Notes: generated by a model from the letters alone, not told the origin. Counted from the stretch's first letter, positions 26,421 through 35,090 are shown. The stretch: DNA of 64,000 nucleotides from Holophagae bacterium (GCA_030429565.1 JAUIFE010000006.1:248001-312000); one strand, 5' to 3'. Numbers and translations: made by a program.

Positions 26421-27950
26421 TTAGAGGCTGATGTTATGGTGTTGGCTGAGTTTGCCAACCGCTTGGTAGTACTGGGTCAGCGCCTTTTTGTAGGCGACCT
26501 TGCTTTGAATAAGCTGGGTGCGGGCCTGTGAAAGCTGTTCCTGAACCTCACTCACGCGGTAGTTGGTGGACAAACCGTTTTGGAACTTCTGTTCCTCGGC
26601 CTTGAGGTTCTCCTCGCGATACTTCAGTGTTTTCTCGCGGGCTTTAATGGTTTTGGCGCCGTTTTCCAGTTCGCGAATGGCCGCGCGTACTTCTTCGAAA
26701 ATCGTTTGGTTGTTGCGTTCGATTTCCAATTGACGACGGCGTAATTCAATTTCGGCCCGTTTGTAATTTAACTTGGCTTGGCGGTTGAACGGTGTCCAGG
26801 ATAAATCAAGGGAAAGCGACCAACCGGGCAAATCAAAGCTCGCCGCGTCGGACACGGCGTCGCTGATCGAGCCGGTGCTGACAATGGCGGGATTGCCATT
26901 TTCATCAACGCCGATTTCGTTGGCACTCGTGGCCGAGGTGCCGTAGCCGGCGGTAACGGACAATTGCGGCAGTTTCTCGTTCCGGCGACCCTTGAGGTCG
27001 AGTCTGGCGTTGTTAAGCAAGATGTTGTTTTTCTTCGCTTCAGGACGGTTGGCCAGAGCTGTTTGATAAGCGGCGGCGAGGTCCGGGGTTTGGTCGTCGA
27101 TCACAATGGGATCGGCCGGTGCCAATTGTTGGGCCCAATCATCGAGCGGCAGGTTCATCACCCGCTTGAGACGGTCCTCGGCGGCGCGAACGGCATTTTC
27201 CTTGGTGACAATATCGTTTTCACGGCTGGCGATCTCGGCTTCGTTGTTGACCAATTCGATGGGGGCCAGGGTGCCGACTTCGATTTTGACGCGGTTTTGC
27301 TCATAAAGCTGCTTGGCGAGGTCCAAACTCTGCTGTGCGACCTTCAGGTCTTCAGCGGCGAAAACCAGGTCCCAGTAAGCGTCCTCGGTATTTTTCAGCA
27401 CGGTTTGAACTTGGATGTTCAGGTCTTCGACCGAGGCGTCGTAGGTCCCTCTGGCCACGTACTGGTCGCGACGGTAGACTTCCTTGTCGAAATTGAAGCC
27501 ACGCAAAAGCTGTTGGGTCGCTTGGAAGTTAAGGCTGCTGCTGTAGATTTCACCAAATAACTGGCGCGAGGCCTGGCTACTGTCAAACAGGCTGTTGTTA
27601 AAGGTAACGGAGTACTCAAGCCCGAAATCTTCCGACTTACGGAATGCGGTGTTGAGACGACGCGTTTTATCACTGTAGGTCGAACCGGCTTCACCTTGGT
27701 TGACGTCCTGAGCTTGACCTTCTTGATTTGAACTGGCCGCCGTTGCGGTGACCTGGGGTTCGAAGCGCGCGATGGTTAAGTCAAAGTTGTAACGCTGATC
27801 GTCAATGTTGACCCGCTGCAGCTCAATGTCCAAGTTGCGTTCGACCGCGGTCTTAAGGGCTTCCTGTAACGAAATTGTTTTTGTCTGGGCTTGGATCGGA
27901 GACAGAAGCAGTGAGCACAGCCCCAGCCCCTTCAGCCATCTAAGATACAT
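26421..27950 (-). CDS. tolC: TolC-like outer-membrane efflux channel
   Basis: A 509-residue outer-membrane efflux protein. After a signal peptide (MYLRWLKGLGLCSLLLSPIQAQ) come two similar halves of long helices and short beta-strands, with SLQEALKTAVERNLDIELQRVNIDDQRYN at the N-terminus and RAQTQLIQSKVAYKKALTQYYQAVG-type heptads at the end. It should give the RND pumps at 12242-20395 their exit duct; the genes are on opposite strands and 6 kb apart. The ATG at 27950 follows GGGAGG; the longer in-frame extension is not needed. The symbol is by family only. Confidence 0.88.
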   Translation of the reverse strand: MYLRWLKGLGLCSLLLSPIQAQTKTISLQEALKTAVERNLDIELQRVNIDDQRYNFDLTIARFEPQVTATAASSNQEGQAQDVNQGEAGSTYSDKTRRLNTAFRKSEDFGLEYSVTFNNSLFDSSQASRQLFGEIYSSSLNFQATQQLLRGFNFDKEVYRRDQYVARGTYDASVEDLNIQVQTVLKNTEDAYWDLVFAAEDLKVAQQSLDLAKQLYEQNRVKIEVGTLAPIELVNNEAEIASRENDIVTKENAVRAAEDRLKRVMNLPLDDWAQQLAPADPIVIDDQTPDLAAAYQTALANRPEAKKNNILLNNARLDLKGRRNEKLPQLSVTAGYGTSATSANEIGVDENGNPAIVSTGSISDAVSDAASFDLPGWSLSLDLSWTPFNRQAKLNYKRAEIELRRRQLEIERNNQTIFEEVRAAIRELENGAKTIKAREKTLKYREENLKAEEQKFQNGLSTNYRVSEVQEQLSQARTQLIQSKVAYKKALTQYYQAVGKLSQHHNISL

Positions 27951-28082
27951 GTCGAGTCCTCCCGTATTCCACCAATTGAATCGATCTACCACCTTCGATA
28001 CTCTGTTGATTACGAAGCGGGCGCATAATAGTTCATAGGAAATGTTGTCACAGGTGGGGATTGGCGCAGAAAACAAGAATTG

Positions 28083-28112
28083 AAAAAGGCCGGGATGAGA
28101 CCCGGCCTTTTT
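28083..28112 (-). terminator. Terminator directly after the aminotransferase-like gene
   Basis: AAAAAGGCCGGG (28083-28094) pairs with CCCGGCCTTTTT (28101-28112), loop ATGAGA. On the minus strand it starts at the aminotransferase stop codon and separates that gene from tolC. Confidence 0.93.
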
Positions 28113-30164
28113 TTATTCTGCAGTCTCGTCGCTACCTGATTGAGCTTTTTTTGAGGACGATTCTGAGGACGGTTCCGTCGCGGCTTTGGTGCTTTTTCGC
28201 GATCGGGTGGTCCTTGTCTTGCGCGCCGGGGCTTTGTCGCCGTCTTCGCTGCTTTGGGTGGCTTTGCGGGAACGCGTGCGGGTGGTGCGTTTTGGCTTTG
28301 GCGTTTCCGCCTCTTCTTCATCCGCTTTTGGGACTTTGCGCAAACGGCCGGCACCGCCTTTGGCGTCGGACCCTTTGTCGTCGTCACTTTTCTTGGCGCG
28401 GGCGGTGCGACGACTGGTTGTACGGGTCTTTTTCGGTGGCTCGGCGTCGCCGTCTTTGTCGGCTTTTTTGGCGCGTGTGCCGCGTCCGCGTGACGTACTT
28501 TTCGCCGGTTTGGGTTCCTCGGCTTGATCGTCTTGATCGTCGCTGTCCTTGCCATCGGTTGTCTCGGGGGCTTTTTCTAAGCTAAGTGCCGGTGGCATGG
28601 CTTTGGCCGGTTTGGTTTCGGCCACGGGTTCATCGTCGTCCTCAGCTTCATCGGCGGACTCATCGTCGTCGTCATCGCTGTCGTCGTTGCGATCATCGTC
28701 GCTGTCGTCGTCATCGTCGTCGTCGTTATCGTCGTCGTCGCTATCGTCGTCAAAGCCCTGGTCGTAATCGTCGTCGAAGTCGTCGCCGTCATCGTCGCTG
28801 TCGTCATCATCGTCGTCCGAACGATCGTCAAAATCATGGTCGTCGTTTGTTTCAGCCGTTTCGATGGGCGTACTTTCTTCGCGTTCTTCAGCCGTCTCAC
28901 TTTCTTCCGTCTTGAGAAACTTGCCGATGATTTTCAGCAACAGTTCGGTGATGCGCTCAATTTCCTTGTAAGAGAGATCGGGGAAAAGCGGCATGCTCAA
29001 AGCACGGGCGTAGTAAGCTTCTGCGTTGGGGAACTGCTCGGGTTTGCCGAGTGCTCCGGCGTACAGCGGCATGCGGTGAACGGGGATGTAGTGGAGCTGG
29101 GCTTCGATGTTGTTGTCGCGAAGTTCTTGGTAGATTTGATTCCGTTTATCTTCCAGTGCGCCGATGAACTGAATTGGGAACAAGTGATACGCGCTGTCGG
29201 CCCAATCGGCGACAAATGGCAACTTGAGTTCGGCGACATTGCCCAACTTCTGGAAGTAAACTTGGGCGATAGAGCGGCGGCGTTCAATGTGACGGTCGAG
29301 GCGCGTCAATTGACTGCGGCCCAGCGCGGCATGTAATTCGCTCATGCGGTAGTTCATGCCGGGGAACTGCAGCTCTTGGTGGAAGCCGGGTAAGTCGTCG
29401 CCGGTGGTAAAGTGGCGTTTGTCTTTTTGGATGCCGTGTTGGCGGAAGACGCGAATCCACTCTGCGATGGCGCGGTTATTGGTCGTGACGGCGCCGCCTT
29501 CGCAGGTCGTAATCGCCTTGGATGGATGGAACGAAAAGCAGGTGATGTCGGCTTGGTTGCCGACATAGTGACCGCGGTATTTACCGCCCAGGCCGTGGCA
29601 TGCGTCTTCGATTAACATCAGGGCGTGTTCGTCGCACAATTCGCGCAAGGCGGTTAGATCCGAGGCGTGACCGCCGAAATTGTTGGTGAAAATGGCCTTG
29701 GTGTGCGGCGTAACCGCCGCGCGTGCCGCCTCAACGCTCAGCGTTAAGGTGTCGGGGTCGCAGTCGACCAACACCGGCTTTGCACCCACCAGGCGCACCA
29801 TGTTGGTGATGGCGCAGAAGTTCAAGGTGGAGGTGATTACCTCGTCTTCGGGCTCCAGTTTAAGACATGCCAAGGCGGCGTGGACCGCGGCTGTTCCCGA
29901 GCTCATGGCGATGGCGTGATCGCTGTGGGTCAACTTGGACAACAGCGCTTCGAAACGCTCGAGCTCTTTACCTTGCGTCAGTGTCCCGGAGAGCAATGCT
30001 TCTACAACCGCTTCCACATCGGGTTTGGTCAACGTGTGGCGTGCGTAGGGGATGGACTCTTTTTCCGGCGGCAATGGTTGGTGATAGTTGTCTACCGAGC
30101 GGCGATGCGTGCGGCCGCTGTAACTTCTCTTTCCACGATAGTTTTTTTTCCGGTATGTATTCAT
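28113..30164 (-). CDS. DegT/DnrJ/EryC1 aminotransferase with long acidic-basic C-terminal tail
   Basis: 683 residues. Residues 25-418 are a complete PLP-dependent sugar aminotransferase of the DegT/PseC kind: SSGTAAVHAALA, the EDACHGLGG box, the PLP lysine at Lys216 in FHPSKAITTCEGGA, and the PGMNYRMSELHAALG region. PseC-type enzymes make a UDP-4-amino sugar for pseudaminic acid, which decorates flagellin; flagellin genes lie 3.5 kb away, but no other pse gene is present. The N-terminus is basic and tyrosine-rich. Residues 419-683 are a low-complexity tail: first about 70 residues dominated by Asp (about 440-511), then a Lys/Arg/Ser/Thr-rich stretch resembling a histone H1-like tail, with three similar TRTT/SRK blocks. 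The frame is unbroken, with a terminator right after its stop. Confidence 0.85.
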   Translation of the reverse strand: MNTYRKKNYRGKRSYSGRTHRRSVDNYHQPLPPEKESIPYARHTLTKPDVEAVVEALLSGTLTQGKELERFEALLSKLTHSDHAIAMSSGTAAVHAALACLKLEPEDEVITSTLNFCAITNMVRLVGAKPVLVDCDPDTLTLSVEAARAAVTPHTKAIFTNNFGGHASDLTALRELCDEHALMLIEDACHGLGGKYRGHYVGNQADITCFSFHPSKAITTCEGGAVTTNNRAIAEWIRVFRQHGIQKDKRHFTTGDDLPGFHQELQFPGMNYRMSELHAALGRSQLTRLDRHIERRRSIAQVYFQKLGNVAELKLPFVADWADSAYHLFPIQFIGALEDKRNQIYQELRDNNIEAQLHYIPVHRMPLYAGALGKPEQFPNAEAYYARALSMPLFPDLSYKEIERITELLLKIIGKFLKTEESETAEEREESTPIETAETNDDHDFDDRSDDDDDDSDDDGDDFDDDYDQGFDDDSDDDDNDDDDDDDSDDDRNDDSDDDDDESADEAEDDDEPVAETKPAKAMPPALSLEKAPETTDGKDSDDQDDQAEEPKPAKSTSRGRGTRAKKADKDGDAEPPKKTRTTSRRTARAKKSDDDKGSDAKGGAGRLRKVPKADEEEAETPKPKRTTRTRSRKATQSSEDGDKAPARKTRTTRSRKSTKAATEPSSESSSKKAQSGSDETAE
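28632..28850 (-). repeat. Asp-codon microsatellite inside the aminotransferase tail
   Basis: About 220 bases made largely of GAC/GAT codons (read on the plus strand as tcg/atc triplets), with runs up to seven Asp. The codons alternate rather than repeating one triplet exactly, which argues for selection on the protein rather than pure slippage, but the tract could change length by replication slippage. Confidence 0.8.
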
Positions 30165-30183
30165 TTATGAACCCTTGTTCCTT

Positions 30184-31647
30184 TTATTCTTCGGCCGAAG
30201 CCTTGACCGCGCGCTCGTAGGCCCAATTTCGAATGTGACGGACTTGTTCTTCCATGGTTGTCGAAATCGGAACGATCTGTTTGCGAGCGGCGTACATGTC
30301 TTTGAGTTCAAGTTCGCGTTGTTCCATGGCGGCACTGGTAATGGCCGAAATGACACACTGTTCAATTTCGGCACCGTTCCAGCCTTCCGTACCGTCGGCG
30401 AACACGTCGAGGTTGAATTGGTCGGGGTCGAAGCCGCGTTTCTTCAGGTGGATTTCGAAAATATGTCGGCGTTCAACAACGCCCGGCAAATCTACAAAAA
30501 AGACCTGGTCGAAGCGGCCTTTGCGAATCATCTCCGCGGGTAATAGGTCGATGCGGTTGGCGGTGGCCGCGACAAAGAGGCCTGGCGGTTTTTCCTGCAT
30601 CCACGTCAAGAAAAAGGCGAAGATGCGGGACAGAACCGGATCAACCGCGGTGCTGCCGCTTGCGGACAGCCCCATTTCAATTTCATCAATCCATAAAATG
30701 GCGGGCGCCATCTCTTCCATCAGACGACAGGCGTCGGCAAATGCTTGCTCGGGGTTGCCATGGGCTCCCGAGAAGATGCGCACCATCTCAAGACGGTACA
30801 GGGGCAATTGCCAGCCCGAGGCGAGCGCCTTGATGCAGAGTGACTTACCGCAACCGGAGACGCCCATTAGCAAGATACCCTTGGGGGTGATCTCATGGCT
30901 GCCTTCACCCTGCAAAATCAATTCTTTGCGTTTCTTTAGCCACTCTTTGAGGTTCTCGAGACCGCCCAGTTCTTCCAGCGCCGGTACTTTGGCGATGTAT
31001 TCCACCGTGCCTTGTTTGGCGATGAGGTATCGCTTCTCCTCTTGGAGACAGGCCAGGGGGTTTTCGTCTGGGTCGATTTTGAGTTTCTCGAGGGCGTGGC
31101 GGATTTCCGAAGTGGTTAACCCTTTCAGCGTCGCGGCGATCACCTCGGCACTGAGGGGCAGCGTCGTCTGGTTATCGGCTTCCCAGCCGCTAACCACGGC
31201 GCGGATCTCCGCGTTCGTCGGGAGCTCCAACTGAATGGAAACCATTTCCCGTTCCAGCTCTTCGGGCACCGAAGGGCGCGCCGAGCTGAGGACGACGGCG
31301 GATCCGGTAATCTGCCATTTGTAATAAAGATCGCGCAAGGAGCGAATGACGGCAGGGTTGTAGTGGTGATCAAGATCTTTAAACCACACAAGGGGTAAGT
31401 CCTGCAAGCTACAAAGGTAATCAAGCGTCTTCGCCGCGTCTTGGGTATCGGGCCGGAAACCGTCGCCCGTGTTCAATCCGGTATTGGCTTGCCAAGTCCA
31501 AAGTGATTTGTTCATTGCTTGGGCCAGGGTGCGCAGGTGGTGCTGCAGTCGATCTTCTTCACTTGAACGGATGAAGATTAGTGGGCGACCCGAAAGGACT
31601 GCCTGGCCAATTTTCGAATGAACGGCATCGAAATTTTTGTTATTCAT
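30184..31647 (-). CDS. Ycf46-like AAA ATPase
   Basis: A 487-residue ATPase. The N-terminal 200 residues form a degenerate AAA-like or regulatory region (IFIRSSEEDRLQHHLR, ELPTNAEIRAVVSGW, ALEKLKIDP), as in Ycf46 of cyanobacteria and plastids. The C-terminal AAA core has Walker A GVSGCGKS, Walker B ILWIDEIE, an arginine-finger region RKGRFDQVFFVDLP, and a helical lid. Ycf46 proteins are of uncertain role (linked to CO2 use in cyanobacteria). The ATG has only a weak ribosome site. It lies just upstream of the aminotransferase gene on the same strand (19-base gap), so the two are probably co-transcribed. Confidence 0.83.
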   Translation of the reverse strand: MNNKNFDAVHSKIGQAVLSGRPLIFIRSSEEDRLQHHLRTLAQAMNKSLWTWQANTGLNTGDGFRPDTQDAAKTLDYLCSLQDLPLVWFKDLDHHYNPAVIRSLRDLYYKWQITGSAVVLSSARPSVPEELEREMVSIQLELPTNAEIRAVVSGWEADNQTTLPLSAEVIAATLKGLTTSEIRHALEKLKIDPDENPLACLQEEKRYLIAKQGTVEYIAKVPALEELGGLENLKEWLKKRKELILQGEGSHEITPKGILLMGVSGCGKSLCIKALASGWQLPLYRLEMVRIFSGAHGNPEQAFADACRLMEEMAPAILWIDEIEMGLSASGSTAVDPVLSRIFAFFLTWMQEKPPGLFVAATANRIDLLPAEMIRKGRFDQVFFVDLPGVVERRHIFEIHLKKRGFDPDQFNLDVFADGTEGWNGAEIEQCVISAITSAAMEQRELELKDMYAARKQIVPISTTMEEQVRHIRNWAYERAVKASAEE

Positions 31648-31956
31648 TCACGGTATATCAAATCTTAAAAATTTGACTGAGATCGCCACTGTGTCGGAAA
31701 ACATTACAAAACTACCACCACGGACGTTACACCCCACGCTTAAGGTGAACCCCATGGTCAGCGACACGCGAAAGTACGGTCGGTGGCTTTCAGTGGAGAT
31801 ACCACAATCATTCGGGTAAGTATACAACAGAACCCAAACGAGGGGTCAGATATTCTCAAAAAAGCTGTGTCCCTTTTTTTTCTGCGATTAGCACCGTTGC
31901 CAAACGCAAAACGGCGGCTAAAGCGCCGCCGTTTTGGGGTTAGGTGTCGGTCTTGT
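31648..31956. other. 309-base gap between the AAA ATPase gene and fliD
   Basis: An AT-rich stretch upstream of the ATPase start (31650-31710) should hold its promoter on the minus strand, but I see no convincing -35/-10 pair. The rest is the fliD terminator (31908-31935) and unassigned sequence, including a polypyrimidine run at 31872-31882. No gene. Confidence 0.5.
31908..31935 (-). terminator. Terminator after fliD
   Basis: AAAACGGCGGC and GCCGCCGTTTT pair completely around the loop TAAAGC. It lies 21 bases past the fliD stop on the minus strand. Confidence 0.92.
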
Positions 31957-33561
31957 TTAGCGGAAGCCGCCTGTTTGCGCGCCCAAGCTACTCTGCAACC
32001 CTTGCAGTTGGCTGACCGCGGTTTCTGCTTGTGCAAAAATGCGATCCAGGCGCGCGCGCTCGTCGTCAATGCGCGTGTTGGCACGCACCAAATCGCGCTC
32101 CAGTTGACGGGTCCGGTTGTCGATAGAGTCGGTCCGGTCGTCGAAGATGCCGGCAAACCCGGCGTAGGTATCGGACAGGTTTTCGATTAATTTTCCGAGA
32201 CCGGCACTGACCTCAATGTCGACCGAGCCGACCGATGCGGCGGAGAAGAAGGAGAGTCCTTCGTAGGCGCTACCCGATTGAAACGAGAGTGCGCTTCCGG
32301 TGCGGTCGAGGTTGTAGGTCTGGCCGTCAATGGTGGCGGTGTCGTTAATGGTGTCGAGATTAATTGAACCCGAAAAGGGTGTCTCGCCAAAATCTGAAAC
32401 CAAGCTGACGTTGGCGTTGCTCGACGAGGATTTGCCCAAAAACAGGTTTTTGATTTCGGAGAAGTTGTCGGTCAAGGCTTCTTTAAATTCGGTTTCGTCG
32501 AGGCTTAGTTCGCCGGTTTGGCTGTCGCTCTCGAAGCCGATTTGGGACAGCGCGGTGAAGCCGACCGTTCCGTCGTCGCGCAGGTTCAAGGCTGATGCAT
32601 TCGGTAAAGCGCGTGTGATCATCGAGCGGACTTGACGGGCCAGGTCCAGGACACTTGAGTCGCCGACCAGGGGGCCGCCGCGTTCCGCGTCGGTGAGGGC
32701 GCCAATTTGGGTCAATACGTCGTTATAGCCGGCGATGAACTCTTTGACGCCGTCGACCATGCCGTCGAAATCGTTGGCGACGCGCAGTGATTGTTTGGTG
32801 CCGACCGTGGACTCATTTTTGAAGTTGAGCGTGATGCCTTCGATGACGTCGGTCACTTCGTTGGACGAGCGTTGAATTTGGATGCCGTCCACTTCAAAGA
32901 TGGCGTTGAGGCCGACGCGTTCGTTGACGACGCCGCCGCCGAGAAAGCCCGCATCAAAACCGGTGATCTCCGATTGGCCCGCGCCGACGATGATGTTGTT
33001 GTCGGCGCCGCTGGCGGCAGTGCTGACCACTAACTGAAAGCTACCGGACTGCACTTCAATAATGTTGGCGTTGAGGTTTTCGCCGTGTTGATCGTTAATC
33101 GCTTGGCGCAAATCGGCCAGCGTTGAATTGGCGTCGGTTAAGTTGACCGAATAGGCGGTACCGTTGGCTGTTTCGATATTAAAGGTGCCGGCGCCGATGA
33201 TGTCGTTGGCCGAAGTTTGGGCGCTGCCAATGGTAGCCACGGAGTTGGATGCCAACTGGTTGACGAAGATTTCGTATTCCCCGTTGGCGGCATCACTGTT
33301 GATGGCGTTAGCGGTGAAGATATCTTCGTCGGATGATTCGACTTCGCGTTTCTCGAAGACGTCGGCGTCCAGTTTCTCGGCAATTTCACCAAAGGTGCCC
33401 AACACCCGTTTGAGGTCGGACAAAGCCGCCTTGGTGGTGTCCTGTTTGGCGATATTGGTGTTGATCGAGTCGGCGCGGCGCTGGTAGCGCGCCAAAAGCG
33501 CTTCTTTAAGAGCCTCGTAATCGAGGCCGGTCGCCAGACCGTTAAACTGAATTCCTGCCAT
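31957..33561 (-). CDS. fliD: Flagellar hook-associated protein 2 (filament cap)
   Basis: A 534-residue FliD. The N-terminus (MAGIQFNGLATGLDYEALKEALL) matches the conserved start of the family, and the C-terminal helix (NRTRQLERDLVRANTRIDDERARLDRIFAQ) forms the coiled coil that assembles the cap; the middle is variable. Five FliD subunits cap the growing flagellum and fold flagellin. I chose the ATG at 33561, preceded by CAGGATCTC and matching the family start, rather than an upstream in-frame start 63 bases earlier. It is downstream of the first flagellin gene across a terminator and is probably expressed with the other late flagellar genes. Confidence 0.92.
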   Translation of the reverse strand: MAGIQFNGLATGLDYEALKEALLARYQRRADSINTNIAKQDTTKAALSDLKRVLGTFGEIAEKLDADVFEKREVESSDEDIFTANAINSDAANGEYEIFVNQLASNSVATIGSAQTSANDIIGAGTFNIETANGTAYSVNLTDANSTLADLRQAINDQHGENLNANIIEVQSGSFQLVVSTAASGADNNIIVGAGQSEITGFDAGFLGGGVVNERVGLNAIFEVDGIQIQRSSNEVTDVIEGITLNFKNESTVGTKQSLRVANDFDGMVDGVKEFIAGYNDVLTQIGALTDAERGGPLVGDSSVLDLARQVRSMITRALPNASALNLRDDGTVGFTALSQIGFESDSQTGELSLDETEFKEALTDNFSEIKNLFLGKSSSSNANVSLVSDFGETPFSGSINLDTINDTATIDGQTYNLDRTGSALSFQSGSAYEGLSFFSAASVGSVDIEVSAGLGKLIENLSDTYAGFAGIFDDRTDSIDNRTRQLERDLVRANTRIDDERARLDRIFAQAETAVSQLQGLQSSLGAQTGGFR

Positions 33562-33671
33562 GCTGAGATCCTGTGTCGTGGGTGAACCGCCCGGGGGCGG
33601 TTGGGTTGCGGTCGGCTGAACCATGACGGTGCCGGGGTTCGCCTCGGGCGGATCCGATCACCGTCATGCCG

Positions 33672-33705
33672 AAAACCGCGCGTTCCTGAATGGGCGGCGC
33701 GCGGT
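33672..33705 (-). terminator. Terminator between the first flagellin gene and fliD
   Basis: ACCGCGCG (33675-33682) and CGCGCGGT (33698-33705) form a stem around a 15-base loop, followed on the minus strand by TTTTC. The T-run is short, so some read-through to fliD is likely. Confidence 0.65.
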
Positions 33706-33712
33706 CGCGGGA

Positions 33713-34522
33713 TTAGCCGAGCAGTGACAGGACGGACTGAGCGGACTGGTTGGCTTGAGACAAAGCGGAAACACCGGATTGGTTCAAGATCTGGAACTTG
33801 GTTAAGTTTACTACTTCTGAGGCCACATCGGCATCGCGGATTTGGCTGTCGGCCGCGGTGATGTTCTCGCGGGTCAAGCTCAACGCGTTGATGATGGTGT
33901 TGAGGCGTTGTGATTTAGCACCTACGGTCCCTAAGAAGGAAGACACGTTTTCAATGGCAGAGGTGACTTGGCTCAGTGATGCGGAAGCACCCGTGGAAGT
34001 CAGCAAGTTGGACGTTGCTGAGATACCCAGCGCCGTGACGTTGATGTTAAAGCTGGAAACCGTCACAACTTCAGTGGCGAATTCGCCTACGCGAGCGGTG
34101 AAGGAGCGGCCGAAGACGGAGGTACCGTCGAATCGGACGTTGGTTTGCAAAGCGTCTAACGCTGCTTTAATTTCCGTGAACTCAGAGTCCAGGGCTACGC
34201 GACCGGCGGAAGAGGTCGTGCCGGAAGCGGCTTGCTCGGACAATTCAGCGGCGCGAGTCAGCAAGTTGATTGCTTCAGTTGATACGCCGTCAACGGTGGA
34301 CAAGCGACCCAGAGCATCGTTTGCGTTGCGTTCAGCTTGAGCGAGAATGCGGATATCCGCACGCAAGTTGTTGGAAATCTGGAGACCGGCGGCGTCGTCA
34401 GAAGCCTTGTTGATACGCAGGCCGGTGGACAGCCGATTGATGGTGCCGTTCAAACCTTGTTGTGATTTTGCCAGATTACGTTGCGCAGAAATAGCCGGAA
34501 TGTTGTTCAAAATAGAAGCCAT
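33713..34522 (-). CDS. fliC: Flagellin, copy 1
   Basis: A 269-residue flagellin: the N-terminal D0/D1 region (ASILNNIPAISAQRNLAKSQ; RLSTGLRINKASDDAAGLQI) and the C-terminal D1/D0 helices (ADSQIRDADVASEVVNLTKF; ANQSAQSVLSLLG) are conserved, with only a short, Ser/Thr-rich middle, so the outer D2/D3 domains are absent. It is about 90 percent identical by eye to the second copy 1.1 kb away. The RBS CAGGGAGGA lies six bases before the ATG and is also part of a leader likely controlled by an RNA-binding protein (separate entry). Confidence 0.96.
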   Translation of the reverse strand: MASILNNIPAISAQRNLAKSQQGLNGTINRLSTGLRINKASDDAAGLQISNNLRADIRILAQAERNANDALGRLSTVDGVSTEAINLLTRAAELSEQAASGTTSSAGRVALDSEFTEIKAALDALQTNVRFDGTSVFGRSFTARVGEFATEVVTVSSFNINVTALGISATSNLLTSTGASASLSQVTSAIENVSSFLGTVGAKSQRLNTIINALSLTRENITAADSQIRDADVASEVVNLTKFQILNQSGVSALSQANQSAQSVLSLLG

Positions 34523-34526
34523 GAGA

Positions 34527-34589
34527 ATCCTCCCTGATTGTGCAAGGCCACCATCCTTGGTAGCCGAATGTAAGTCATCCTTAACCTAC
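34527..34589 (-). promoter_or_regulatory. Flagellin 1 leader: two AAGGA-loop hairpins and SD (CsrA-type element)
   Basis: On the RNA strand: hairpin 1, arms GUAGGU/ACUUAC (34584-34589 and 34570-34575), loop UAAGGAUG; hairpin 2, arms GGCUACCA/UGGUGGCC (34558-34565 and 34546-34553), loop AGGA; then the ribosome site CAGGGAGGA (34528-34536). Each hairpin puts GGA in its loop, as CsrA sites do, and the third GGA overlaps the ribosome site. Confidence 0.7.
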
Positions 34590-34596
34590 ACCAATC

Positions 34597-34624
34597 TCAT
34601 CGTCGCTGGGGTCGTCAAACATTA
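34597..34624 (-). promoter_or_regulatory. Sigma-28-like promoter of flagellin 1
   Basis: TAATGTTT (34617-34624), 12 bases, GACGATGA (34597-34604) on the minus strand, resembling the FliA consensus TAAAGTTT/GCCGATAA with one extra spacer base. The expected start site (about 34590) is where hairpin 1 of the leader begins. Confidence 0.68.
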
Positions 34625-35040
34625 ATGAAAAAAATAAATTCGAGATAAAATTAAAGCAAAGTGAATTAAATGAGGTGTTTAGCTTGTGGTTGTTGCGCCG
34701 CTTTTCGGTTTGCTTTGTCGGTGTCGGCACGTCTTTTGGTCCTATTTGGGTGGGGCGGCGCCGTTTTTTTTGTTGTCGGCTTGCCGCATTTTGGGCGGTC
34801 CCATTCTACATATAGACCCATGCCTCGGGTGAGTGTCGCCTAAGGTTGTTCGGAAAAGATCGGTTTGGGGCGGGTCGCGCCCGGAGCGCGTCTTATATTT
34901 TTTGGCGGCCTTTGGTCGGCGCCGGTCGGCGGAGGGGCGTATGGCATCGGTCGCTTGGCGAGATCGGGGGCATGCCTCGGTTCCAAATGCGACTCAGGCG
35001 GCTCTGCCGACTCAGGCGGCTCAGGCGCGTCAATCGCCAC
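34625..35040. other. Gap of about 416 bases upstream of flagellin 1
   Basis: No gene recognised. The AT-rich part at 34625-34670 lies just upstream of the sigma-28-like promoter and could be an UP-like element. The rest is GC-rich, with an 18-base tandem repeat at 34990-35022 and no clear coding or RNA signal. The flaG terminator begins at 35041. Confidence 0.5.
34990..35022. repeat. Two-unit 18-base tandem repeat
   Basis: CGACTCAGGCGGCTC occurs at 34990-35004 and 35008-35022, followed by a partial third unit. No known role. Confidence 0.7.
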
Positions 35041-35090
35041 AAACAAAAATCCGGCTGCATCGGGCGATACAACCGGATTTTTATTTGTGA
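35041..35090 (-). terminator. Terminator after flaG
   Basis: Arms of 16 bases (35041-35056 and 35075-35090) pair with one mismatch, core ATCCGG/CCGGAT, with A- and T-rich outer parts, so it can work on both strands. It lies 14 bases beyond the flaG stop. Confidence 0.9.

Noticed and set aside
28549..28767. Serine-rich plus-strand frame
   Set aside because: It is the reverse-strand reading of the Asp-codon tract and has no independent support.
28900..28920. Frameshift joining two genes as explanation for the aminotransferase tail
   Set aside because: The frame is open across the junction with no second start or ribosome site, and the stop is followed directly by a strong terminator.
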